From positions 3,847,501 through 3,911,500 of the forward strand of contig NZ_CP046509.1 in the NCBI RefSeq assembly GCF_009738185.1: a DNA stretch of 64,000 nt. The letters are read 5' to 3'. A program made the translations under genes and the position numbers. This document shows positions 16,373 to 25,474 of the stretch, one piece after another (the stretch's first letter is position 1; every line of letters starts with the position of its first letter). This stretch comes from Erwinia sorbitola. GTDB lineage: Bacteria > Pseudomonadota > Gammaproteobacteria > Enterobacterales > Enterobacteriaceae. Under the pieces are notes generated by a model. It was not told where the DNA came from and did no database searches. It saw only the letters and a list, made by a program, of their open reading frames with translations.

Positions 16373-17840
16373 GATGTTCCTCGTTGGTTATTTGCAGCTG
16401 TAGCTTTTGCTCTGCCAGAGTGCGGGCAATACGCCCGACGTTACCGGCTCCCTGAACCAGGATCAGGTCGTTACCGGTCAGTTTTGGCAGCAGCATTTCC
16501 ATTACCGCATCATGGTCTGAGACCAGGATCGGATCGACTTTGCCACGTCCGCGAATAGTGCGGCACAGTGAGCGGCTGTCCGCCCCGGGAATCGGCGACT
16601 CTCCGGCGGCATAGACATCCAGCATTAACAGTACGTCTACCTGAGACAGCACATTCGCGAAATCGTCATATAAATCACGGGTTCGCGTATAGCGGTGCGG
16701 CTGGAAAATCATCACCAGATTTTTATCCGGCCAGCCTGCACGCGCTGCTTTGATCGTAACATCCACTTCGGTCGGATGGTGGCCGTAATCATCAACCAGC
16801 ATCGCCGTGCCGCCCTGGCCGTTCACCGCATCCAGCGGATATTCACCCAGGAAGTCAAAGCGACGGCCGGTTCCCTGGAAACTCTCCAGCGCGTTAAGAA
16901 TATCTTCGTCTTCGATATTCTCTTCGGTCGCTACCGCTACGGCTGCCGCTGCATTCAGCGCATTATGACGCCCCGGAGCATTGAGGGTGACATGCATCAG
17001 CGGCTTGTCCTGACGTACCAGCGTAAAGTGCCCCTGGGCACCGCGCTGTTCGTAGTTCTCTATACGAACGTCCGCATCGTCGCTGAAACCGTAGGTCGTG
17101 ATTTGGCGACCCACGCGTGGGATCAGATCGCGGATCACCGCATCATCAACACACAGTACAGCCCGGCCATAAAACGGCAGGTTGTGCAAAAAATTGATAA
17201 AGGTCTGCTTTAAATTTTCGAAGTCGCCCTGATAAGTATCCATATGGTCGGCTTCAATGTTCGTGACGATCGCCACCATCGGTTGCAGATGCAGGAACGA
17301 TGCATCGCTCTCATCGGCTTCCGCAATCAGGTAACGGCTGCTGCCCAGGCGCGCATGGGTGCCTGCGGCTTTCACCAGTCCACCGTTGACAAACGTTGGG
17401 TCGAGGCCGCCTTCAGCGTAAATGCTCGACACCATCGCCGTAGTGGTGGTTTTACCGTGCGTACCGGCTACCGCAATGCCATGGCGGAAACGCATCAGCT
17501 CTGCCAGCATCTCAGCACGGCGAATGACCGGGATACGTGCTTCACGCGCTGCAACCACTTCCGGGTTATCCTGGGATACCGCGGTGGAGACAACCACAAC
17601 GCTGGCATCGCTGACATTTTCCGGACGATGGTGAAAGTAAATCGTCGCGCCCAGCGCCGTCAGATGCTGGGTCACCGCGTTTGGAGCCAGGTCTGAACCA
17701 CTGATTTCGTAACCTTCGTTCGCTAACACTTCGGCAATACCGCCCATGCCAGCACCACCGATGCCAACAAAGTGAATGTGCCGGACGCGACGCATCTCGG
17801 GCACGATAGAACGCAGTTTTGCCAGTTGCTGTGTATTCAT
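16365..17840 (-). CDS. murC: UDP-N-acetylmuramate--L-alanine ligase
   Basis: Adds L-Ala to UDP-MurNAc, the first amino acid of the stem peptide. 491 aa like E. coli MurC. Three Mur ligase domains: Rossmann loop GIGGAGMGGIAEVL (27-40), ATP loop GTHGKTTTT (126-134), central ATNIEADHMD-type region, and the C-terminal domain beginning near DDYGHHPTEVDVTI. It is separated from murG by a 123-bp gap carrying palindromic repeats. Confidence 0.98.
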   Translation of the reverse strand: MNTQQLAKLRSIVPEMRRVRHIHFVGIGGAGMGGIAEVLANEGYEISGSDLAPNAVTQHLTALGATIYFHHRPENVSDASVVVVSTAVSQDNPEVVAAREARIPVIRRAEMLAELMRFRHGIAVAGTHGKTTTTAMVSSIYAEGGLDPTFVNGGLVKAAGTHARLGSSRYLIAEADESDASFLHLQPMVAIVTNIEADHMDTYQGDFENLKQTFINFLHNLPFYGRAVLCVDDAVIRDLIPRVGRQITTYGFSDDADVRIENYEQRGAQGHFTLVRQDKPLMHVTLNAPGRHNALNAAAAVAVATEENIEDEDILNALESFQGTGRRFDFLGEYPLDAVNGQGGTAMLVDDYGHHPTEVDVTIKAARAGWPDKNLVMIFQPHRYTRTRDLYDDFANVLSQVDVLLMLDVYAAGESPIPGADSRSLCRTIRGRGKVDPILVSDHDAVMEMLLPKLTGNDLILVQGAGNVGRIARTLAEQKLQLQITNEEHHG

Positions 17841-17859
17841 CTCTTACCTGTGTTGCTCC

Positions 17860-17953
17860 GGGTCGGGCATGCCCGACCCCTACAAAATTCTTAATCAGAT
17901 CGGGCATGCCCGACCCCTGCAATTCTCAACGGGCCGGGTATGCCCTGCCCTGT
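17860..17953. repeat. Three tandem REP-like palindromes between murG and murC
   Basis: GGGTCGGGCATGCCCGACCC (17860-17879) is a perfect 20-bp palindrome followed by CCTAC. A second copy with core TCGGGCATGCCCGA lies at 17900-17913, and a degenerate third (GGGCCGGGTATGCCC...) at 17931-17953. The same family occurs at four other intergenic sites of this window. In the transcript each unit would form a GC hairpin between murG and murC coding regions. Confidence 0.85.
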
Positions 17954-17963
17954 CCCTGCAATA

Positions 17964-19022
17964 TCATTTTGCCGCTTTGCTTACTTCAGCAGCAACGCGC
18001 TCAGTTGCGTCCGGAATCGCCACCGCGCGGGCTTTTTCAGCCATCTGCAACAACGTTTTACGATCCCAGCGTGTCAGCGTTGCCGCCACCACTTCAGGGG
18101 TAAACTGCGGCTGCTCGTAAATCTTGGCAGCTCCGGCCTGCTCCAGCGGCAGGGCATTCCAGTACTGCTGACGATCTTTGTGCTGAAACGGTACAAAAAT
18201 CGCCGGTAAACCTGCGGCTGCAATTTCACTGACGGTCAGCGCACCGGAACGACACACCACAACATCTGCCCACGCGTAGGCGCTGGCCATATCGTCGATA
18301 AACTCCGACACCCGATGCTGCGTCTGGTTCACCCGGTGATAATGTTGATTAACCGCATCAAGAGCACCCTTGCCTACCTGGTGCCACAGGATGATGTTGT
18401 CACCCATCAATTCAGCTACCTGCGGCATCGTCTGGTTAAGTACGCGCGCACCCTGACTGCCGCCAATCACCAGTATACGTGTCGGGCCTTCTCGTCCGGC
18501 TAAACGCGCCGCTGGCAGGGGCAGAGCCAGTACATCCGTACGCACCGGGTTACCCACGACTTCCGCATTGGGGAAGGCACCGGGAAACGCCTGCATCACT
18601 TTTGTCGCGATCTTTGCCAGCCACTTGTTGGTTAAACCGGCAATACCATTTTGTTCGTGCAGCACCACCGGGATACCGCAACTCCAGGCCGCCAGGCCGC
18701 CAGGACCGGAAACATAACCGCCCATACCCAGCACCACATCCGGCTTCCAGGCCTTCATAATGGCCCGCGCCTGGCGCCAGGCGTTAAAGATACGCAGTGG
18801 CGCTGCTAACAGCGCTTTAATACCTTTACCGCGCAGTCCGCTGATGCGAATAAAATCAATGTCGATACCATGCTTCGGCACTAAATCCGCTTCCATACGG
18901 TCAGCGGTACCCAGCCAGCGCACCTGCCAGCCCTGTGCCATCAGATGGTGTGCTACCGCCAGCCCGGGGAAAACATGCCCGCCAGTTCCGCCAGCCATCA
19001 CCATCAGTCGCTTTCCACTCAT
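17964..19022 (-). CDS. murG: UDP-GlcNAc:lipid I N-acetylglucosaminyltransferase
   Basis: Peripheral inner-membrane GT28-family enzyme converting lipid I to lipid II. 352 aa (E. coli 355). The glycine loop GGTGGHVFP is at 11-19, the second loop GGSQGARVLNQ in the C-domain, and the donor-binding segment SGALTVSEIAAAGLPAIFVPFQHKDRQQYWNA. It starts 3 bp after the ftsW stop. Confidence 0.98.
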   Translation of the reverse strand: MSGKRLMVMAGGTGGHVFPGLAVAHHLMAQGWQVRWLGTADRMEADLVPKHGIDIDFIRISGLRGKGIKALLAAPLRIFNAWRQARAIMKAWKPDVVLGMGGYVSGPGGLAAWSCGIPVVLHEQNGIAGLTNKWLAKIATKVMQAFPGAFPNAEVVGNPVRTDVLALPLPAARLAGREGPTRILVIGGSQGARVLNQTMPQVAELMGDNIILWHQVGKGALDAVNQHYHRVNQTQHRVSEFIDDMASAYAWADVVVCRSGALTVSEIAAAGLPAIFVPFQHKDRQQYWNALPLEQAGAAKIYEQPQFTPEVVAATLTRWDRKTLLQMAEKARAVAIPDATERVAAEVSKAAK

Positions 19023-19025
19023 CGA

Positions 19026-20234
19026 CTATCCTCTGCTAAACGCCTGCGCTTTTGCCAGACGCGTTTCATAATCTATACGTAATAAGAACACGATGGCGGT
19101 CGACATTATAATCAGACTGGAACCACCGTAACTGATCAGCGGCAAGGTCAGGCCCTTTGTGGGCAACATGCCTGCCGCAGCTCCGACGTTAACCAGCGCC
19201 TGGAAACTGAACCAGACACCAATAGAACAGGCTAGAAAGCCGGAAAAACGCTGATCGAGTTCTAAAGCGCGCCGCCCGATGGACATCGCGCGAAAAGCGA
19301 CGAAGAATACCATTAACAGGGCTAAAACCACACCGATATAACCCAGTTCTTCACCGATAATCGAGAAGATGAAGTCAGTATGCGCTTCGGGTAAATACTC
19401 CAGTTTTTGCACTGAATTTCCCAGGCCCTGTCCCCAAAATTCTCCGCGACCAAAAGCCATTAACGATTGGGTTAACTGGTAACCGCTACCGAAGGGATCT
19501 TCCCATGGATTCCAGAAAGAAGTGACGCGGCGCATACGATAAGGTTCGGCCACAATCAGCAGACATACGGCAAAAATTCCGGAGCCGATAATCGCCAGGA
19601 ACTGCCACAGTTTTGCCCCCGCCAGGAACAGCATTGCCAGCGTGGTGACAAACAGCACGACCACCGTACCGAGGTCAGGCTGCGCCAGCAGCAATACTGC
19701 CAGCACCACCATCACGCCCATCGGCTTACAGAAGCCCCAGAAGTTATTTCGCACTTCCTCAACCTTGCGTACCAGGTAGCTGGCGAGGTAGCAGAACAGC
19801 GTCAGCTTGGATAATTCCGCAGGCTGAATACGCAGCGGCCCGAGAGCAATCCAGCGCGAGGCACCGTTTACCGAGCTACCCACCACCAGCACTATCAGCA
19901 GCATCACCACCGACCCCAGCAGCATAATGTTGCTGTAGCGCTGCCAGAAATCCATTGGCACACGCAGGGTGACCAGCGACATCCCCAGCGCCAGCGCCAG
20001 ATAGAAAGCATCACGCTTGGCAAAATAGAACGGATCATCGTTCAGGCGCTGACCTACCGGCATCGATGCGGAGGTAACCATCACAAAGCCAATAATTGCC
20101 AGACCAAAAGTCAGCCACAGCAGAGTGCGGTCATACAGCACAATGGAGTTGGTGTCACTTTCACGCGACCCCATCACCCATGATTTCAATTTATCGGACA
20201 GGCCACCGGCCAGGCTCAGACCTGGAAAACGCAT
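19026..20234 (-). CDS. ftsW: Septal SEDS glycosyltransferase FtsW
   Basis: Polytopic SEDS-family peptidoglycan polymerase acting with FtsI in septal wall synthesis. 402 aa, slightly shorter than E. coli (414). Motifs: SVNGASRWIALGPLRIQPAELSKL, the large periplasmic loop SFWNPWEDPFGSGYQLTQSLMAFGRG with GLGNSVQKLEYLPEAHTDFIF, and the C-terminal GMLPTKGLTLPLISYGGSS. The start overlaps the murD stop (TGATG). Confidence 0.97.
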   Translation of the reverse strand: MRFPGLSLAGGLSDKLKSWVMGSRESDTNSIVLYDRTLLWLTFGLAIIGFVMVTSASMPVGQRLNDDPFYFAKRDAFYLALALGMSLVTLRVPMDFWQRYSNIMLLGSVVMLLIVLVVGSSVNGASRWIALGPLRIQPAELSKLTLFCYLASYLVRKVEEVRNNFWGFCKPMGVMVVLAVLLLAQPDLGTVVVLFVTTLAMLFLAGAKLWQFLAIIGSGIFAVCLLIVAEPYRMRRVTSFWNPWEDPFGSGYQLTQSLMAFGRGEFWGQGLGNSVQKLEYLPEAHTDFIFSIIGEELGYIGVVLALLMVFFVAFRAMSIGRRALELDQRFSGFLACSIGVWFSFQALVNVGAAAGMLPTKGLTLPLISYGGSSLIIMSTAIVFLLRIDYETRLAKAQAFSRG

Positions 20235-21550
20235 CAGTCGACCTCCCGCGCCAGCAGAGCAAACTGATCGCCGCGTTGCTCAAAGTTTTTAAACTGATCG
20301 AGGCTGGCGCAGGCAGGTGACAGCAGCACCAGATCCCCTGGCTGTACGCGGGATGCAATCTGCTGCACCGCTTCAGCCATGGTTTGCGTCTGTACGGCAA
20401 TATCAGGGCGCAGGGCCGCCAGGGCCGCACCGTCACGGCCAAAGCAGTAAGTACGGATCCGCTCACCCTGTAAATAACGGGTCAGTGAGCTGAAGTCAGC
20501 CGACTTCCCATCACCGCCGAGCAGCAGCCATAACGTTCCCTGCACCTGTAAACCATTCAGCGCCGCCTCGGTACTGCCGACATTGGTTGCTTTTGAGTCA
20601 TTAATCCAGCGCACACCGTTGTGCTCATGTACCAGCTGGAAACGGTGCGGCAGCCCACCAAAGGTGGTTAATGCTTTCAGACTGGTGGCACGGGGCAGGC
20701 CAACGGCATCGGCCAATGCCAGTGCGGCCAGCGCGTTGGTATAGTTATGCTGACCGACCAGGTGCATTTCGTCGGTATTCAGAACTTTCTCGCCTTTCAC
20801 CCGCAGCCAGACGCTGCCCTGCTGGTGATTAAGGTGATAGTCGCCAACGTCAACGCCAAAACTGACGCAGCGTTTGTCGGCACCGCGCACCGGCATGGTC
20901 ATCGCATCGTCGGCATTCACCACACAAACGGCGGCGTTTTCATAGACGCGCAGCTTGGCGGCACGATATTGCTGCATTCCGAACGGATAGCGATCCATAT
21001 GATCCTCAGTAACGTTGAGGATCGTCGCCGCAGCAGCCTTGAGGCTGTGGGTGGTTTCCAGCTGGAAACTGGATAACTCCAGTACATACAGCTGCGCAGG
21101 CTGTTCCAGCAGCATCAGCGCTGGCAGGCCGATATTGCCGCCCACGCCCACCTGCCAGCCTGCGGCTTTCGCCATTTCGCCCACCAGAGTGGTGACCGTG
21201 CTTTTACCGTTCGAGCCGGTAATGGCGACAATCGGCGCCTGCGCTTCACGGCAGAACAGCTCGATATCACCAACAATCTCTACGCCCGCATCAGCCGCTT
21301 CAATCAGTGACGGATGAGCCAGCGCCATCCCCGGGCTGGCTACAATCAGATCGGCGCTTTGCAGCCAGTCGTCATTTAACGATCCCAGCCAGCGCTCGAC
21401 GTTTTCCGGCAGCTTTTCCAGCCCCGGCGGCACGACACGGGTATCCATCACGCGTGGTGTCACACCGCGCGCGACGAAGAAATCAACACAGGAGAGGCCC
21501 GTCAGACCCAACCCGATAATGACCACTTTTTTACCCTGATAGTCAGCCAT
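20234..21550 (-). CDS. murD: UDP-N-acetylmuramoylalanine--D-glutamate ligase
   Basis: Adds D-Glu to UDP-MurNAc-L-Ala. 438 aa as in E. coli. UDP-binding N-domain with GLGLTGLSCVDF, ATP loop GSNGKST (112-118), NVTEDHMDRYP of the central domain, and INDSKATNVGSTEAAL marking the C-domain. It starts 2 bp past the mraY stop. Confidence 0.98.
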   Translation of the reverse strand: MADYQGKKVVIIGLGLTGLSCVDFFVARGVTPRVMDTRVVPPGLEKLPENVERWLGSLNDDWLQSADLIVASPGMALAHPSLIEAADAGVEIVGDIELFCREAQAPIVAITGSNGKSTVTTLVGEMAKAAGWQVGVGGNIGLPALMLLEQPAQLYVLELSSFQLETTHSLKAAAATILNVTEDHMDRYPFGMQQYRAAKLRVYENAAVCVVNADDAMTMPVRGADKRCVSFGVDVGDYHLNHQQGSVWLRVKGEKVLNTDEMHLVGQHNYTNALAALALADAVGLPRATSLKALTTFGGLPHRFQLVHEHNGVRWINDSKATNVGSTEAALNGLQVQGTLWLLLGGDGKSADFSSLTRYLQGERIRTYCFGRDGAALAALRPDIAVQTQTMAEAVQQIASRVQPGDLVLLSPACASLDQFKNFEQRGDQFALLAREVD

Positions 21551-21552
21551 AA

Positions 21553-22635
21553 TTAACGCACCTTCAGTGTTGCCAGGCCAATCAGCACCAGCATCAGCGA
21601 AATGATCCAGAAACGCACAATCACGCGTGGTTCTGGCCAGCCCTTCAACTCATAGTGGTGGTGGATCGGTGCCATGCGGAAAATACGCTGTCCGCGCAGT
21701 TTGAACGACCCGACCTGGAGAATTACCGACAGAGTTTCAACTACAAACACACCGCCCATAATGACCAGCAGGAACTCCTGGCGCAGCAGCACAGCGATAG
21801 TTCCCAAAGCGCCGCCCAGCGCCAGAGAACCAACGTCACCCATAAAGACCTGCGCCGGGTAAGTGTTAAACCACAGGAACCCTAAGCCCGCACCGACAAT
21901 CGCGGTACAGACAATCACCAGCTCACCGGCATGGCGCAGATACGGAATATGCAGATATTCAGCGAACTTAACGTTACCTGTAGCCCAGGCAACCAGCGCA
22001 AAACCGGCAGCGACAAACACCGTTGGCATAATCGCCAGGCCATCAAGGCCATCGGTCAGGTTGACGGCATTACTGGTGCCGACAATGACAAAGTAAGCCA
22101 GCAGCAGATAGAGCAGACCCAGCTGTGGCATCACGTCTTTGAAGAACGGCACCACCAGCTCAGTAGCCGGGGTATCTTTGCCAATCATATACATGACAAA
22201 CGCCGCACCCAGCGCGATTACCGACTGCCAGAAGTACTTCCAGCGGGCAATCAGGCCTTTAGTGTCTTTGCGCACCACTTTGCGATAGTCATCAACAAAG
22301 CCGACGGCACCATAACCCAGCAGAACGAACAGCACACACCAGACATACGGATTGGATGGATAGGCCCACAGCAGCACCGAAATGGTGATGGATGTGAGGA
22401 TCATAATCCCCCCCATCGTTGGCGTTCCACGCTTGCTGAAATGCGATTCCGGGCCGTCGTTACGCACAACCTGACCAAATGACATTTCCTGCAAGCGGGC
22501 GATCATACGCGGCCCCATCCACAGTGAGATAAACAGCGCGGTCAGCAGGCTGACAATGGCGCGAAACGTCAGATACGAAAAGACGTTAAAGCCGGAATAA
22601 AATGTGACCAGATGCTCGGCCAGCCAGACTAACAT
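21553..22635 (-). CDS. mraY: Phospho-MurNAc-pentapeptide translocase
   Basis: Integral inner-membrane enzyme transferring phospho-MurNAc-pentapeptide to undecaprenyl phosphate (lipid I). 360 aa as in E. coli, ten predicted helices. Catalytic motifs: FVDDYRKV (the Asp-Asp pair, near 115), NLTDGLDGLAI, GFLWFNTYPAQVFMGDVGSLALGG and the MAPIHHHYELKGW loop. Overlaps the murF stop by 7 bp. Confidence 0.98.
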   Translation of the reverse strand: MLVWLAEHLVTFYSGFNVFSYLTFRAIVSLLTALFISLWMGPRMIARLQEMSFGQVVRNDGPESHFSKRGTPTMGGIMILTSITISVLLWAYPSNPYVWCVLFVLLGYGAVGFVDDYRKVVRKDTKGLIARWKYFWQSVIALGAAFVMYMIGKDTPATELVVPFFKDVMPQLGLLYLLLAYFVIVGTSNAVNLTDGLDGLAIMPTVFVAAGFALVAWATGNVKFAEYLHIPYLRHAGELVIVCTAIVGAGLGFLWFNTYPAQVFMGDVGSLALGGALGTIAVLLRQEFLLVIMGGVFVVETLSVILQVGSFKLRGQRIFRMAPIHHHYELKGWPEPRVIVRFWIISLMLVLIGLATLKVR

Positions 22636-23990
22636 GCGCCTTTCTCCTGTAAGGTTTGCACGACCTGCTCCATCGCAGAGCTGCGTGAACCTTTAATCAA
22701 TACGGTAATCTGTTGATGTTGTGACAGCAGCTCCAGCGCACGTGCGCTGAGTGTCGCCTTATCAAGGAAGTGCTCGCCCACGCCGCTGGCATCCGAGATA
22801 CCCTGGCTGAGTGAGCCCACGCTTAATACTTTGTCGATGCCTGCGGCGTGAATAGCTGCGCCTACCTGACGGTGGCACTCGGCGGCTTCTGCTCCCAGCT
22901 CGCCCATATCCCCAACAATCATCACGCGATAGCCTGGCATTTCAGCCAGCACCTGTGCGGCGGCAGTCATCGAGCCGACGTTGGCATTGTAGCTGTCGTC
23001 CAGCAGCAGCTTGTCCGCACTGAGCACCACCGGAAACAGACGCCCCGGAACGGCTTTCAGCGTACTCAACCCATGCTGTACGGCACTCAGTGGCGCATCA
23101 ACTGATAGCGCCAGCGCAGTAGCCGCCAGTGCGTTAGCAATATTGTGACGCCCCGGCAGCGGCAGCATCACAGCGGCCTCACCTCGTGGCGTATGCAGGG
23201 TAAAATGCGTTCCGCGAGTACTGAAGCTCACGTCTGTGGCATAAAAGTCACTGTCGGCCTGTTGCTCTGGCGAGAAGCGCCAGACGGTTTTACCGTGCAG
23301 GGCCTGCTGCCAGTGCGGCCAGTCGTTGCTGTCGCTGTTGATAATGGCAGTACCATGCAGCGGCAGACCGTTAAAAATTTCACCTTTGGCTTTCGCCACG
23401 CCCGCCAGCGATCCAAAGCCTTCCAGATGCGCGGCAGCAAGGTTATTTACCAGTGCCGTCTCCGGGCGGGTCAGTTCGGTGGTGTAAGCGATTTCGCCCT
23501 GATGGTTAGCTCCCAGTTCTATTACTGCATACTGGTGCTCTTTCGTCAGACGCAGCAGCGTCAGGGGCACGCCGATATCATTATTCAGGTTACCGGCGGT
23601 ATACAGCGTCTCACCGCATTCACGCAGGATAGCGGCGGTCATCTCTTTTACCGATGTCTTACCGGAAGAACCGGTCAGCGCCACCACTCGTGCACCGGAT
23701 TGCTGACGCACCCAGCCAGCCAGCTGACCGAGCGCAATACGGGTGTCAGCGACCACCACCTGGGGTACGGCCACAGGTAAGTGCTTACTCACTAATAATG
23801 CAAGCGCACCGGAAGTGAGCGCATCAGCAACAAACTCATGTGCATCAAAACGCTCGCCTTTGAGAGCGATGAACAGACAACCTGCGCTGACTTTACGGGT
23901 ATCCGTAGTGACCGCATCAATTGACAGGTCGCCGCCATACAGCGTACCGCCGGTGATTTCGGCCAGCTGCTGTAGCGTGAAAGCGATCAT
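22629..23990 (-). CDS. murF: UDP-MurNAc-tripeptide--D-Ala-D-Ala ligase
   Basis: Adds D-Ala-D-Ala, made by DdlB, to complete the UDP-MurNAc-pentapeptide. 453 aa (E. coli 452). ATP loop GSSGKTS (107-113), NDIGVPLTLL and AVIELGANHQGEIAYT in the central domain, and LLDDSYNANVGSM in the C-domain. The start overlaps the murE stop by 4 bp. Confidence 0.98.
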   Translation of the reverse strand: MIAFTLQQLAEITGGTLYGGDLSIDAVTTDTRKVSAGCLFIALKGERFDAHEFVADALTSGALALLVSKHLPVAVPQVVVADTRIALGQLAGWVRQQSGARVVALTGSSGKTSVKEMTAAILRECGETLYTAGNLNNDIGVPLTLLRLTKEHQYAVIELGANHQGEIAYTTELTRPETALVNNLAAAHLEGFGSLAGVAKAKGEIFNGLPLHGTAIINSDSNDWPHWQQALHGKTVWRFSPEQQADSDFYATDVSFSTRGTHFTLHTPRGEAAVMLPLPGRHNIANALAATALALSVDAPLSAVQHGLSTLKAVPGRLFPVVLSADKLLLDDSYNANVGSMTAAAQVLAEMPGYRVMIVGDMGELGAEAAECHRQVGAAIHAAGIDKVLSVGSLSQGISDASGVGEHFLDKATLSARALELLSQHQQITVLIKGSRSSAMEQVVQTLQEKGAC

Positions 23991-25474
23991 GCTAATACCC
24001 CCAGCAGACGTGCCACGGTAATGCGATCGGAGTAGTCAAACCGCTGATTGCCAATAATCTGATAATCTTCATGGCCTTTGCCCGCAACCAGCACAATGTC
24101 GCCTTCCTGCGCCTGCATTACCGCGTTAGTGACCGCTTGCGCACGCCCCATCACTACGCGCGCACGGCCCGCATCCAGCAGCCCGCTGAGAATATCGGTA
24201 ACAATCGCTGCCGGATCCTCACTGCGCGGATTGTCGTCGGTAATTACCACCACGTCGGCAAACTGTTCGGCAATTGCCCCCATCAGCGGGCGTTTACCCT
24301 TGTCACGATCGCCGCCGCAACCAAACAGACACCACAGCTGGCCTTTACAGTGCAGGCGCGCCGCAGCCAGAGCTTTTTCCAGCGCGTCCGGGGTGTGGGC
24401 ATAATCCACCACCACCGTTGGTTTACCTGGCGCACTGAACACTTCCATACGCCCGGTGACCGGCAGCAGCCTGTCGCCGGTAGCGATAAGTTCAGCCAGT
24501 GGATAATCCAGAGACAGCAATGTCGCCAGCGCCACCAGCAGGTTGCTGACGTTAAATGCCCCCATCAGGCGGCTTTCAATTTCACCGTTCCCCCAGCTGG
24601 ACTCAAAGCGCACTAACGCGCCACCATCGTGATAGTTGACGTCGGTCGCTTTCAGCCAGCGCCCACGGCAGCCCGGCTGTAAATTGTTTTCCATGGTGAC
24701 GGCAACGGCGTCCGGCAGTCTTTCCAGCCAGCGGCGTCCCACTTCATCATCGGCATTAATAATTGCCTGCCCCACCTGATGCTCGGAGAACAGCAGCCAT
24801 TTTGCGGCTTCATAGCGCGCCATGTCGCCGTGATAATCGAGGTGGTCGCGGCTGAGATTAGTAAAGGCTGCGGCAGCAAACGGCAGAGCTGCAACGCGGT
24901 GCTGCACCAGACCGTGCGAAGAGACTTCCATCGCCGCCAGCGTTGCGCCCTTGTTGACCAGTGACGCCAGCAGATGCTGAACATCTACCGCCGAACCTGT
25001 GGTGTTCTCTGCCGGAGCCAGCTGACCATAGACGCCGTTACCAACGGTGCCCATTACGGCACCGGTTTCGCCCAGCAGCTGTGCCCATTGCGCCAGCAGC
25101 TGAGTGATGGTGGTTTTTCCGTTAGTGCCGGTGACGCCAATCAGCTTCAGTTTCTCACCTGGCTGCTGATAAAAACGCCCGGCCAGCGCCGACAGACGCT
25201 GAGAAAGCTGCGCCAGGTAGATCACCGGCACACCGTGCATCTGAACAATTTGTCCGTCTTCCGCTTCGCCTTCAGCTTCAGCAATCACTGCCGTCACGCC
25301 CTGGGCAATCGCCTGGGGAATAAAACGGCGGCCATCAGCTGCGTGGCCTTTAATAGCCACAAACAGGTCACCAGATGCCGCAATACGGCTATCCAGCGTC
25401 ATCTCACGCAGTGGGAGTTCCGGTGCGCCCGGCACCCATGGGGCCAGTAAGTCGCGCAAATTACGATCGGTCAC
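23987..25474 (-). CDS. murE: UDP-MurNAc-L-Ala-D-Glu--meso-diaminopimelate ligase
   Basis: Adds meso-diaminopimelate, the cross-linking residue of Gram-negative wall. ATP loop GTNGKTTIT (116-124); the DAP-specificity motif DNPR is present (VITDDNPRSEDP, near 414), so the substrate is DAP rather than lysine. Two GTG starts are possible; GTG 25474 gives 495 aa, as in E. coli, has GAGGG upstream and overlaps ftsI by 14 bp. The other is GTG 25486. Confidence 0.97.
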   Translation of the reverse strand: MTDRNLRDLLAPWVPGAPELPLREMTLDSRIAASGDLFVAIKGHAADGRRFIPQAIAQGVTAVIAEAEGEAEDGQIVQMHGVPVIYLAQLSQRLSALAGRFYQQPGEKLKLIGVTGTNGKTTITQLLAQWAQLLGETGAVMGTVGNGVYGQLAPAENTTGSAVDVQHLLASLVNKGATLAAMEVSSHGLVQHRVAALPFAAAAFTNLSRDHLDYHGDMARYEAAKWLLFSEHQVGQAIINADDEVGRRWLERLPDAVAVTMENNLQPGCRGRWLKATDVNYHDGGALVRFESSWGNGEIESRLMGAFNVSNLLVALATLLSLDYPLAELIATGDRLLPVTGRMEVFSAPGKPTVVVDYAHTPDALEKALAAARLHCKGQLWCLFGCGGDRDKGKRPLMGAIAEQFADVVVITDDNPRSEDPAAIVTDILSGLLDAGRARVVMGRAQAVTNAVMQAQEGDIVLVAGKGHEDYQIIGNQRFDYSDRITVARLLGVLA

